DNA of 64,000 nt, from positions 62,001 to 126,000 of IMG/VR virus record IMGVR_UViG_3300025030_001854, one strand, 5' to 3'. The notes under the pieces are model-generated. The model did not search any database. It was given only the letters and a program-made list of their open reading frames with translations, and had not been told where the DNA came from. Source of the stretch: a virus. The position numbers were made by a program, and so were the translations under genes. Below, piece by piece: positions 31,584 through 40,342 of the stretch. Each line of letters opens with the position of its first letter. The stretch's first letter is position 1.

Positions 31584-33941
31584 ATGGAAATCCTTATTTT
31601 AGCAGACTCTAGAGCTATGTGGCCGAGAGAATATAGTTGGCCTAATGTATTACAACAGATGCTTGGTAAAGGATATAATATCACGTCTTATATTAGCGGA
31701 ATAGATAAATGGCTTGCATCTATTAATATGATGGAAGAATTTCTTTTGGACAAATTCCCAGATAAAGTATTCGATATTATCATTATTCAAGCGGGATGGC
31801 ATGAGGGAGGACCATGCTTCTGGCCCGAAGAAACGTGGAAAGAGATTATAAATACCAAAACCAGAGAATTTAACCAATCTTCTCTTATTGATAAAATAGA
31901 AAATAATGGTAAATCTAAATTTTTATATAAAGACGAAAAAGAAGAAAAATCTGTTTTTAAAACATTTAGGTCAAGAGGAAGAAATGTTATTTTTATTAAT
32001 ATGCATTCTGTTCGGCCACCAAACGATTTAAATAAAGAGTATGGTCTTGGAATGACTCATCAATATAAACAACTAGAAGCTAATTTTAGATTTTCTCCTG
32101 TTGATTGCGATTCTTTTTCTTTACCACAAGACAATGAATGGATATCTAATTGTTGTTTACCTGATAGGTTGCATTATATGTTTCATGGAATTAATTATAT
32201 TGCTACTTATTTAGCCAGATATATTCAACGAGCACACAAAATATTACCCAACCTATTAGCAGATTCATCTAAACACAAATCTCTTTTTGAAGAATCCAAA
32301 AGAATAGGTTCATTTATTGCAAATAATACACAGGAACGAGATAAAGTAATTTTGTGCGATGATTTGACTTCCAATTTAATTGCTGCTTTTTGGGGATGTA
32401 TTCTTTATAATCGTATTCCATTGATTATACAACATCCTTCAGTTAAAGTTCATTCTTCAGAATTTCATAAAAAGTTACAAAGAATAAAAGAAATAGTAAA
32501 TCCATCATTTTGTTTTTGTTCGGAAAAATATTTTTCGTCGCTTAAGACATTTTTTAACGCGGCATTTACTATAAATAATCCTCACAATGATAGATATGAA
32601 TTAGATTTGATTGATTATTCTTCTGATGATGTCGCCTTTTTGCAATTATCATCAGGAACCACTGGTGACGTTAAAATATTAGAAGTAACACATAAGCAAG
32701 CAATAGAGAATGTCGAAGAATATGCTCTTATTTCTAACATCAATCAGTATAGTTCTATTGTTTCTTGGCTACCATTATATCACGATATGGGATTAATTAC
32801 TTCGGTTATTATTCCTGTTGTTATGGATTGTTCAGTTGCATATATAGATACATTTTTATGGCTTTCTCGCCCAGTGTTAATATTAGAAATGATTGAGAAA
32901 TATAAAGCTACTCATGTTTGGTGGCCGAATTTTGTTTTTTCGTTTTTGGCTAATCAAAAAGACGATATATCTAAAATAGATTTATCTTCTTTACAATTTT
33001 TAATTAGTTGTTCTGAGCTTTCATTCAATAAAGATATTAATAAATTTATTGAAAAATATAAAAATAATAAACTTAATTGTCAGATAGCTAATTGTTATGC
33101 CCTAGCGGAAAATGTATTTGCCGTCAGTCAATCTAATTCTCTATCTTCAATAACACTAGCTAATGGTTTTTCATTAACAAGTTGCGGTAGAGCTATGCAG
33201 GGGATTTCTGTTTTAATTTTAAATGATAACGAAGAAGATATTACTGGGGAACCAGTTGTTGGTAAAATTTATATTAAAAGTAATACTATTACAACTAAGA
33301 CTCTAAATAAATATGGATATTATGATACTGGAGATTTAGGATTAATATATAATGGAGAAATTTTTGTAGCTGGAAGAAATAAAGACAATTTTGTTTCTTT
33401 TGGAATTAATATTTATCCAGAATTAGTTGAAAAAAGTCTTGATGGTATCAAAGGAATTACCCCAGGAAGAATAGCTTGTATTGGAATCCAAGATAATGAA
33501 CTAGGAACATGTAGAACATTTATTATTGCTGAAACAAACGACTTATCTCTTGCTGACGTTATCTCTAAAGAAATATCTTTAACTGTTAAAAATTTATACG
33601 AAGTCTCCCCTACTGTATTTATAGAAAATCCATCGTTTTTAATCAAAACTTCCAGTGGTAAAATAAGCCGTTTTCGTTCTGGGGAAAAACTAATTAAAAA
33701 AATAGGAATATTAAATATCATTAATAAATTCTTGGCTGAAAAAAATAAACCGAGTATTAGAATAAGCGACAGATTATATACCTCTGGTTTATTGGATAGT
33801 TTGGAACTGTTTGAATTAATTCTATTCTTAGAAAAATCAGGGGTATCTTTAAATAAAGAATTATTAACCAAAGATAGTTTTCGTATTGATTTAGACAAAA
33901 TTGATAATATTGATGGAATTATAGCAGTATTACCAATATAA
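31584..33941 (+). CDS. SGNH-hydrolase / AMP-ligase / acyl-carrier fusion protein
   Basis: The 785-aa protein joins three modules. Residues 1-220 form an SGNH/GDSL-like hydrolase (ILILADSRAMWP..., FDIIIIQAGWHEGG, and a late RLHYMFHGINYIA block). Residues about 230-690 are an adenylate-forming ligase with LQLSSGTTGDVK near 350, WLPLYHDMGL, YYDTGDLG and the C-terminal SSGKISRFRSG. The end is a carrier domain whose SGLLDSLELFELILFLE contains the phosphopantetheine-attachment Ser739. It could activate an acyl or amino acid, load it on its own carrier arm and transfer it to or from a sugar. The start at 31584 is chosen over an ATG 10 codons upstream inside the preceding gene. Confidence 0.87.
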   Translation: MEILILADSRAMWPREYSWPNVLQQMLGKGYNITSYISGIDKWLASINMMEEFLLDKFPDKVFDIIIIQAGWHEGGPCFWPEETWKEIINTKTREFNQSSLIDKIENNGKSKFLYKDEKEEKSVFKTFRSRGRNVIFINMHSVRPPNDLNKEYGLGMTHQYKQLEANFRFSPVDCDSFSLPQDNEWISNCCLPDRLHYMFHGINYIATYLARYIQRAHKILPNLLADSSKHKSLFEESKRIGSFIANNTQERDKVILCDDLTSNLIAAFWGCILYNRIPLIIQHPSVKVHSSEFHKKLQRIKEIVNPSFCFCSEKYFSSLKTFFNAAFTINNPHNDRYELDLIDYSSDDVAFLQLSSGTTGDVKILEVTHKQAIENVEEYALISNINQYSSIVSWLPLYHDMGLITSVIIPVVMDCSVAYIDTFLWLSRPVLILEMIEKYKATHVWWPNFVFSFLANQKDDISKIDLSSLQFLISCSELSFNKDINKFIEKYKNNKLNCQIANCYALAENVFAVSQSNSLSSITLANGFSLTSCGRAMQGISVLILNDNEEDITGEPVVGKIYIKSNTITTKTLNKYGYYDTGDLGLIYNGEIFVAGRNKDNFVSFGINIYPELVEKSLDGIKGITPGRIACIGIQDNELGTCRTFIIAETNDLSLADVISKEISLTVKNLYEVSPTVFIENPSFLIKTSSGKISRFRSGEKLIKKIGILNIINKFLAEKNKPSIRISDRLYTSGLLDSLELFELILFLEKSGVSLNKELLTKDSFRIDLDKIDNIDGIIAVLPI

Positions 33942-33953
33942 AAGATATGAAGT

Positions 33954-34595
33954 ATGAATGTTTTGATTTTATCTGATTCTCGTGGAACTGTCCCACAAGG
34001 AAACTCATACATAAATAAATTAATACGTCTATTACCGAATTTTTCTTTTACTTATTTTAATATTGGTTCTCAATTTCATATTAATACCCTAAATAAACTA
34101 GAAGAGTTTGTTATTGATTTAAATAAGAAATTTGATATATTAATAATTCAAGTTGGAATACATGATAATGGAGTTTTGCCTTGGCCTAAAACGATATGGG
34201 AATATTATTTAAATACCAAATATAGAAGATTTGAAAAAGCTTTTTTGTATCAACGTCCACCGTTCATGAATACAAATTTGTTTTTTTATCAAAACGAACA
34301 AGAAGAAAAAGATTGTTTTAAAACGTTTAGGAAATATTGCAAAAAAATAGTTTTTTTAAGTCCTCATGGTATATATTTATCAGTTTTCGAAAATAAAGTG
34401 ATTCATTTTGGAGAGGACTATAGACAACTAAACCTAAATAATATTAATAGAATATCTAAACTGGCCGACGAAACAATTTTTCTGCCACAAGACGAAAAAT
34501 TTAAATTAAAATATACTATGGATGCAGGAATTCACTATAATGACGCTGGTCATAATTTTATCGTGAGAAAAATTAAAAAAGCATTAAAATCATGA
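33954..34595 (+). CDS. stand-alone SGNH-hydrolase-like protein
   Basis: The 213-aa protein is paralogous to the N-terminal module of the fusion gene before it. It shows NVLILSDSRGTVPQGNSY, FDILIIQVGIHDNGVLPW, an EEKDCFKTFRKYCKKIVFLSPH segment and a terminal GIHYNDAGHNFI block with the catalytic-type D-x-x-H arrangement. SGNH enzymes are esterases or O-acyltransferase domains. Its position suggests removal or transfer of an acyl group on the glycan. It is coupled by ATGA to the reductase gene. Confidence 0.75.
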   Translation: MNVLILSDSRGTVPQGNSYINKLIRLLPNFSFTYFNIGSQFHINTLNKLEEFVIDLNKKFDILIIQVGIHDNGVLPWPKTIWEYYLNTKYRRFEKAFLYQRPPFMNTNLFFYQNEQEEKDCFKTFRKYCKKIVFLSPHGIYLSVFENKVIHFGEDYRQLNLNNINRISKLADETIFLPQDEKFKLKYTMDAGIHYNDAGHNFIVRKIKKALKS

Positions 34596-35494
34596 AAAAA
34601 ATACTAATAACTGGAAAAACTGGAACAGTTGGTCAGAACTTAAACTTTGGAATAGGTTTTTCTTCTCACGAATATGATTTAAGAGATAAAGACCAATGCA
34701 ACCTCTTGTTTATGTCTCATCGCCCAGATGCGGTTGTTCATTGTGCTGCAAAGGTTGGGGGATTAAAATTTCATATCGAACAAAAATATAAGTTATTCTA
34801 CGATAATATTTTAATTAATACTAATGTTTTGGAAGCATGTAAAAACATGCATGTCCCAAGAGTATTATCGTTTTTATCTTCATGTATTTTTTCAGAAGAA
34901 ATAAATAGACCTTATAAAGAAGAAGATTTACATATTGGATTTCCGGCGCAAGTCCATTATCCTTATGGATTCGCGAAAAGAATGCTAGAAATACAAAGTC
35001 GTATTTGCTATGAAGAACATGGATTAATTTATAATTGTATTATTCCAACTAATATTTATGGCCCAAATGATGATTTTAATCTAGAAACCGGACATGTAAT
35101 AGGAGTATTAATATATAAAGCTCATCAAGCGAAATTAAATGATACCTCTTTTTCTGTTTGGGGTGATGGAGAACAAGAACGAGAATTTTTATATGTAGAT
35201 GACGTGGCAAAATTAACTGAATGGGCTTTAGAATATTATAACGATAAAGAACCATTAATCTTTTGTAATAATCAGACTATTAAAATAAAATATATTGCAA
35301 CTTTAATAGCTCGTGCGTTCGGAATAGAAAATAAATTAGAGTTTGATACCACTAAACCATCTGGACAGAAAATTAGACGTTTAAGCGGAAATAAGCTATT
35401 ATCATTAAATGACTTCCCATTTACGTCAATTGAAAATGGAATAGAAAAAACCATTGAATGGTATTTAAATAATTATCCTAATATCAGAAAATAA
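34592..35494 (+). CDS. GDP-fucose/GDP-colitose synthase-like SDR
   Basis: The 300-aa protein matches the GDP-L-fucose synthase family: TGKTGTVGQNL at the N-terminus, HCAAKVGGLKFHIEQKYKLFYDN, SFLSSCIF, the catalytic YPYGFAKRM (Y-x3-K), IPTNIYGPNDDFNLETGHVIG, and WGDGEQEREFLYVDDVA. These enzymes epimerise and reduce GDP-4-keto sugars with NADPH. Beside a ColD-like dehydratase it is better read as a ColC-like GDP-colitose synthase, though sequence alone cannot separate the two. Confidence 0.85.
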   Translation: MKKILITGKTGTVGQNLNFGIGFSSHEYDLRDKDQCNLLFMSHRPDAVVHCAAKVGGLKFHIEQKYKLFYDNILINTNVLEACKNMHVPRVLSFLSSCIFSEEINRPYKEEDLHIGFPAQVHYPYGFAKRMLEIQSRICYEEHGLIYNCIIPTNIYGPNDDFNLETGHVIGVLIYKAHQAKLNDTSFSVWGDGEQEREFLYVDDVAKLTEWALEYYNDKEPLIFCNNQTIKIKYIATLIARAFGIENKLEFDTTKPSGQKIRRLSGNKLLSLNDFPFTSIENGIEKTIEWYLNNYPNIRK

Positions 35495-35495
35495 T

Positions 35496-36674
35496 ATGAA
35501 TCAAATTAATCATCCATTAATGGCGGAAAATATTGACGAACAAGATATTCAATGTATTCAAGAATTTCTCTCTCAAAGACCTATACCGAAACTTACTAAT
35601 GGCCCAAAAGTATTAGAATTTGAAAAAGAATGGTCTAAGTGGCTTGGGGTGAAATACAGCTTATTTGTTAATTCTGGAAGTTCAGCAAATGAGTTAACAA
35701 TGTTAGCTATTAAATATCTTTATGGGGTTGGAGAGGTTATTGTTCCTCCGTTAACGTGGGTCAGCGATATTTCTGCGGTTATTCATGCGAATATGAAGCC
35801 CGTTTTTTGTGATATTAATTTTGGAAATCTTTCTTTTGACGAGCAAAAACTTTTTAAATTAATTACCCCTTCTACCAAAGCTATTTTCCTAACTCATGTT
35901 TTGGGTATAAACGGACTATCTCAACGGATTTTAGATATATGTAAAGAAAACGATATTTTATTAATAGAAGATGTATGTGAAAGTCATGGAACAACATTTA
36001 AGAATAAAAAATGTGGTTCTTTTGGATTTGCTAGTAATTTTAGTTTTTATTTTGCTCATCATATGTCCACCATTGAGGGAGGAATGGTTTGTACTAATAA
36101 TCGTAAATTCTATGAAGTATTAAGGTGTTTGCGTTCCCATGGGATGTTAAGGGAATCAACACATGAAGTATTTAAAAAACAAATACTAAAAGAAAATCCT
36201 ACTCTTAATCAAGACTTTGTATTCATTGCTCCATCTCATAATTTTAGAAGTACAGAAATTAATGCAGTATTAGGATTATCTCAACTTAAAAAATTAGACT
36301 CAAATAATAAACTAAGACAAGAAAACTTTAAATACTTTTATGATGGTTTAAGACCAGATTTATATCATAAAGAGTTAAATTTACAAGGACAATGTAATTA
36401 TGCTTTTATTGTTATCCTAAGAAATGGAAGTTTTAAATTAAGAGATAAGATAGAAAAAACATTAAATAAAAATGGTATAGAATTTAGAAGGGGACTTTCT
36501 GGCGGCGGGAGTCAATTAAAACAACCATATTTAAAATCTATCGTTAAAATAAACGAGGAAGATTTTCCCCGAATGGAATTTATCCATCATTTTTCATGGT
36601 ATATCGGAAATTATCCTTCTTTAACTAAAGAAAAAATAGACAATCTACTTAATATTCTCAATAATATTAAGTGA
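35496..36674 (+). CDS. ColD-like PLP-dependent sugar 3-dehydratase
   Basis: The 392-aa protein is a DegT/DnrJ/EryC1/StrS-fold PLP enzyme (NSGSSANELTMLA, PPLTWVSDISAV, LIEDVCESHGTTF). The Lys that normally forms the aldimine is replaced: FSFYFAHHMSTIEGG has His188 in that place. This His-for-Lys change is the hallmark of ColD (GDP-4-keto-6-deoxymannose 3-dehydratase) and RfbH-type enzymes, which remove the C3 hydroxyl rather than transaminate. With Gmd and a fucose-synthase-like reductase nearby, GDP-colitose or a similar 3,6-dideoxyhexose is the predicted product. Confidence 0.85.
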   Translation: MNQINHPLMAENIDEQDIQCIQEFLSQRPIPKLTNGPKVLEFEKEWSKWLGVKYSLFVNSGSSANELTMLAIKYLYGVGEVIVPPLTWVSDISAVIHANMKPVFCDINFGNLSFDEQKLFKLITPSTKAIFLTHVLGINGLSQRILDICKENDILLIEDVCESHGTTFKNKKCGSFGFASNFSFYFAHHMSTIEGGMVCTNNRKFYEVLRCLRSHGMLRESTHEVFKKQILKENPTLNQDFVFIAPSHNFRSTEINAVLGLSQLKKLDSNNKLRQENFKYFYDGLRPDLYHKELNLQGQCNYAFIVILRNGSFKLRDKIEKTLNKNGIEFRRGLSGGGSQLKQPYLKSIVKINEEDFPRMEFIHHFSWYIGNYPSLTKEKIDNLLNILNNIK

Positions 36675-36675
36675 T

Positions 36676-37422
36676 ATGAAACCGATTCTTGTTATTGGAG
36701 ATACTTGCTCAGATGTATTTTTTTATGGGACTTGCGAAAGGCTAGCTCCCGATTCACCAGTCCCAGTTTTAGATATAGTTAAGCAAGAAAAAACTTTAGG
36801 GATGGCTGGAAATGTCTATCGAAATATTATAGATTTAGATTTTCCTTGTGAGATAGTTACTAATAATAATTATCATGAGATTACTAAAACTAGATATGTG
36901 GATATTAAAACAAACCACATGTTTATAAGAATAGATTCCCAAGCAGAATACTCTCCTATAGACCGTCAAACTTTAGAAGCCCTTCCGTGGGACCATTGTT
37001 CGGCTGTAGTTATTTCTGATTATGATAAGGGATTCTTGAGTGAAAAAGACATTCAATATATTGCTGAACATCATCCTCTGACATTTTTAGATACTAAGAA
37101 GGTTCTTGGAGAGTGGGCTAATGATATTACTTTTATTAAGATTAATCGAAAAGAATATAGAGCTTCATTAAAATGTTTAACCCCAAGACTTCAATTAAAA
37201 ATTATTGAAACATTAGGAGCTGATGGATGTAAGTATTTAGAACAAATTTTTCCAGTTAAACTTGTTGAAATTAAAAATTTATCAGGAGCAGGAGATTCAT
37301 TCTTAGCTGGATTAGCTGTTAGTTTCGTAAAAACAGAGAATATGAATATTGCTATTCCATTCGCGAATAGTGTTGCTACGAAAGTAGTCCAAAAACTGGG
37401 AATTGGAACTATAAAAGGATAA
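36676..37422 (+). CDS. PfkB-family kinase, heptose-7-phosphate kinase-like
   Basis: The 248-aa protein resembles the kinase domain of HldE/HldA (D-glycero-beta-D-manno-heptose 7-phosphate kinase). It has ILVIGDTCSDVFFYGTCERLAPDSPVPV-type sequence at the N-terminus, GMAGNVYRNI, VVISDYDKGFLS and the catalytic LSGAGDSFLAGLAVSF near 205. It is shorter than the usual kinase (about 310 aa) and lacks the adenylyltransferase half of HldE. It would phosphorylate a heptose or related sugar as a first activation step. Confidence 0.78.
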   Translation: MKPILVIGDTCSDVFFYGTCERLAPDSPVPVLDIVKQEKTLGMAGNVYRNIIDLDFPCEIVTNNNYHEITKTRYVDIKTNHMFIRIDSQAEYSPIDRQTLEALPWDHCSAVVISDYDKGFLSEKDIQYIAEHHPLTFLDTKKVLGEWANDITFIKINRKEYRASLKCLTPRLQLKIIETLGADGCKYLEQIFPVKLVEIKNLSGAGDSFLAGLAVSFVKTENMNIAIPFANSVATKVVQKLGIGTIKG

Positions 37423-37425
37423 TAT

Positions 37426-37569
37426 ATGGATGGCTCAATATTTCGCGGATTCGAGGTTATTTATAAATTATTTGTAGTGCTATTGGTTGTTTTTGTTCCA
37501 TTAGGATTATGGAAAATGGTAGATATTATTATTTGGTTATTTAAACATTTATCAGTTAGTTTTCAATAA
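37426..37569 (+). CDS. small single-span membrane protein, 47 aa
   Basis: A short frame between the kinase and gmd genes encodes MDGSIFRGFEVIYK followed by a 17-residue hydrophobic stretch (LFVVLLVVFVPLGLW) and a second hydrophobic end. It fills the gap almost exactly. Function is unknown; it may anchor glycan enzymes. Confidence 0.55.
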   Translation: MDGSIFRGFEVIYKLFVVLLVVFVPLGLWKMVDIIIWLFKHLSVSFQ

Positions 37570-37574
37570 AATTT

Positions 37575-38807
37575 ATGGAAAAAACAGTTATTATTACGGG
37601 TGTAAGTGGTCAGGATGGGTCATATATGGCAGAATATTGTCTTAATTTGGGACATAGAGTAATTGGTATGGTTAGACGAACCTCTCAGATGAATGATAAA
37701 AATTACGGTCATTTATTAAATAATCCCTTATTTAAGGTGGAAAGGGGAGATTTAACAGACAGTTCTTCTCTTGATAACATAGTGTCAAAATATAGGCCAG
37801 ATTATTTTATTAATTTAGCGGCTCAATCTTTTGTAGCAGACAGTTGGACTATCCCAGAAGAGACATTTATGGTCGGGGCAGTTGGAGTCTTAAAATGTTT
37901 AGAAGCTATTAGAAAATATGCTCCTTTATGTCGTTTTTATAATGCTGGTTCCTCAGAAGAGTTTGGAGACGTTCTATTCTCCCCACAAGACGAAACTCAT
38001 CCCATGCGGCCAAGGTCGCCCTACGGGGCAGCTAAGTGTGCCGCTAGGCATCTGGTCAAAGTCTATAGAGAATCTTATGGTTTGTATGCTGTCCAAGGCT
38101 ATCTTTTTAATCACGAAAGCGAAAGAAGGGGTTCTCAATTCGTCACTCGAAAAATAACGCAAGGGGTTGCTCGTATTAAAAAAGCATTACTAAATAATGA
38201 ACCTTTTAAACCAATCGAACTTGGAAATGTTTATACTAAAAGGGATTGGTCACACGCTGAAGATTTCATGGATGGTGTCTGGAGAATGCTAAATCAAGAC
38301 AGATATAATATTGAACTTAATGACGAATTAAAATATGTAATTGGTGATAAAAAAACCGTATGGATATATTTAATTAAAAACCTTAAAGAATATGTTTTAG
38401 CTTCTGGAGAAACTCATACTATTGAAGAATTTGTTACTTTGGCTTTTAAACATGCGGGAATAGATGCTTTATGGGTAAATGGAACAACTGTCGAAGATTG
38501 TTTCAAAGGAATATCTTTTGACCCATTAAAAAGTAACTGCGGCATTCGTCAACCAAATGGGGTATATCCGTTTTTAGTTAATATTAGTAAAGAATTTTAT
38601 CGACCCAACGAAGTAGAACTTTTACTCGGAAATCCAAATAAAGCAAAATCCGAATTAGGATGGAAGCCAAAAATTTCATTTGACTCATTAGTAAAACGCA
38701 TGGTATCATGGGACTTATATGAAGCAGGACTCCAACCACAAAGAAATAATACAAAGCAAGAAAAAAGCTCCCAGGAAACTCAGCAATCAACAAAAATTAA
38801 GCAGTAA
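37575..38807 (+). CDS. gmd: GDP-mannose 4,6-dehydratase
   Basis: The 410-aa protein matches Gmd closely at the N-terminal half: IITGVSGQDGSYMAEY, GMVRRTSQ, GDLTDSSSLD, NLAAQSFVADSW, YNAGSSEEFGD, the catalytic SPYGAAKCAARH (Y-x3-K) and LFNHESERRGSQFVTRKI. The Gmd-specific KRDWSHAEDFMDGVW follows. It converts GDP-mannose to GDP-4-keto-6-deoxymannose, the substrate for fucose, rhamnose and colitose branches. It is longer than usual (about 350-370 aa) because of an insert near residues 250-320 and a Gln/Lys/Ser tail. Its end overlaps the next gene by 89 bases. Confidence 0.93.
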   Translation: MEKTVIITGVSGQDGSYMAEYCLNLGHRVIGMVRRTSQMNDKNYGHLLNNPLFKVERGDLTDSSSLDNIVSKYRPDYFINLAAQSFVADSWTIPEETFMVGAVGVLKCLEAIRKYAPLCRFYNAGSSEEFGDVLFSPQDETHPMRPRSPYGAAKCAARHLVKVYRESYGLYAVQGYLFNHESERRGSQFVTRKITQGVARIKKALLNNEPFKPIELGNVYTKRDWSHAEDFMDGVWRMLNQDRYNIELNDELKYVIGDKKTVWIYLIKNLKEYVLASGETHTIEEFVTLAFKHAGIDALWVNGTTVEDCFKGISFDPLKSNCGIRQPNGVYPFLVNISKEFYRPNEVELLLGNPNKAKSELGWKPKISFDSLVKRMVSWDLYEAGLQPQRNNTKQEKSSQETQQSTKIKQ

Positions 38808-39141
38808 ATTTTTAACGTGTGAATTCTTGCCCAAAACTCCCTCCTTTTGGGCGGGACAGATGAAGATTGTTAATGGTTTAATTAAAAAATATGGATTAGA
38901 ATTTCTATTTTGGTGTCCTAAACCTAACAATTATAAAATTACTTCTATGGTTTGGTTTCTCACAGAAGAAGGGAAACATTTTTTGTCAGACCAATTACTT
39001 GAATATAGTAAACAAAATACTAATCTATCTATTGACCCCATAAAGGTTGACCTAAAAGAAACTAAACTCGGCGAAGATATTATATTAGATAAAAAACCCA
39101 AAACTCTTAAAGAATTTTTAAATTATGGCAAAGAAAGATAA
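38719..39141 (+). CDS. hypothetical protein, 140 aa
   Basis: The basic N-terminal 35 residues overlap the disordered tail of gmd in another frame; the real start may be later. The core (LPKTPSFWAGQMKIVNGLIKKYGLEFLFW...MVWFLTEEGKHFLSDQL) looks globular. It overlaps the RecA-like gene by 17 bases, so it belongs to the replication-recombination block. No family is recognised. Confidence 0.55.
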   Translation: MKQDSNHKEIIQSKKKAPRKLSNQQKLSSKFLTCEFLPKTPSFWAGQMKIVNGLIKKYGLEFLFWCPKPNNYKITSMVWFLTEEGKHFLSDQLLEYSKQNTNLSIDPIKVDLKETKLGEDIILDKKPKTLKEFLNYGKER

Positions 39142-40342
39142 AATTGAACAACCAGTAGATACATCTCAATTATCCAAGAATTTCCTATCAGCTATGCTGA
39201 ATGGGTATAAAGATTCTCATTTTAATTTTGATTGTCAAAATCCAGTTATTATTAGTTCTGGTTCATTAAAATTAGATAACTATATTAAAGTAAAATCGGG
39301 TATGATATTAAGGATGGGTGGCCCAGCCGAAACAGGAAAGACCTCTCAATCTTTACTTTTTGCAGATAATTATATGAAGTCTTTGCCTAAAGCTAAGACT
39401 ATTTATATTAATGCCGAAGCTAAACTAAGCGAAGAACTAAGAAAAAGGACATCTTTAAAATTTGTTACTGACCCTAACGAATGGGAATATGGAACAGTTT
39501 TCGTTCTTAATTCTAACTGTTTAGATACAATTTGTGATGTTTTACATGGTCTTTATAAACAAACTCATGAAGCTGGAGAACATTTGGCTTGTGTTATCGA
39601 CAGTGTAGACATGTTAATGTTAGCATCATCTTTAGATAAAAAGATGTCTGAATCTAAAAAACCGGCAGGCATTAATTTCCTAACGAAAGAACTTCTTCGT
39701 CGTTTATCTCACATGATAACTAATTATAATGGTTTCATGATAATGATTACTCAATATAGTGCTACTTTTACCATGAGTATGTATGAGAAAGAAGCCCCAA
39801 ATATCATGGATGGTAATCAAACCCACGCTCTAAATCATCAAGCCTCATATGCTTTATACTATCGACCAAGAGCCGCTAGTCATTATATTTTAGAAACAGA
39901 AGGGGAAAGACCAGACCCAATTAAAAATCCTATTCTTGGTATTAATGTTAAAATTGAAATTAAAAAATCAGCTTCAGATAATACTGGATACACCATTGAA
40001 ATTCCTATTAAAAAGGGAAAAGTGGGTAATGCTATTTGGGTAGAAAAAGAACTTTTTGATTCATTATTTTTATTAGGACTAGTATCAAAGAAAGGGGCTT
40101 GGATTGAACTTTCTGATATTGTGACGAAGTGGATTGAAGAAGTTAATCTTCCCATTATTGCTGAAAATGAAGAAATTCAAAAACATAATGAAAAAGCTAA
40201 AGAAGCAGAAAAATTACCACTTAAACCATTAATTGAATATAAGTCTAAGCATCAAGGACTTGTTCAATTTTCTGAATATTTTGAGGCTAATCCTCCTACA
40301 TTAAATATTTTAATTAACAAAATTAAAACTCTTTACTCATGA
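39125..40342 (+). CDS. RecA/UvsX-like recombinase
   Basis: The 405-aa protein has a RecA-type ATPase core. Walker A is GGPAETGKTS near residue 64, Walker B is ACVIDSVDML near 158, and MIMITQYSATFTMS lies near the strand-4/L1 position. A C-terminal extension of about 130 residues includes a Glu/Lys-rich helix. It should form filaments on single-stranded DNA for recombination-dependent replication or repair. It leads the replication cluster and is coupled by ATGA to a nuclease gene. Confidence 0.85.
   Translation: MAKKDKIEQPVDTSQLSKNFLSAMLNGYKDSHFNFDCQNPVIISSGSLKLDNYIKVKSGMILRMGGPAETGKTSQSLLFADNYMKSLPKAKTIYINAEAKLSEELRKRTSLKFVTDPNEWEYGTVFVLNSNCLDTICDVLHGLYKQTHEAGEHLACVIDSVDMLMLASSLDKKMSESKKPAGINFLTKELLRRLSHMITNYNGFMIMITQYSATFTMSMYEKEAPNIMDGNQTHALNHQASYALYYRPRAASHYILETEGERPDPIKNPILGINVKIEIKKSASDNTGYTIEIPIKKGKVGNAIWVEKELFDSLFLLGLVSKKGAWIELSDIVTKWIEEVNLPIIAENEEIQKHNEKAKEAEKLPLKPLIEYKSKHQGLVQFSEYFEANPPTLNILINKIKTLYS

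Noticed and set aside
34592-35494. Simple GDP-fucose pathway
   Set aside because: Possible, but the adjacent PLP enzyme with His in place of the aldimine Lys points to C3 deoxygenation, so a colitose-type branch is the better reading.
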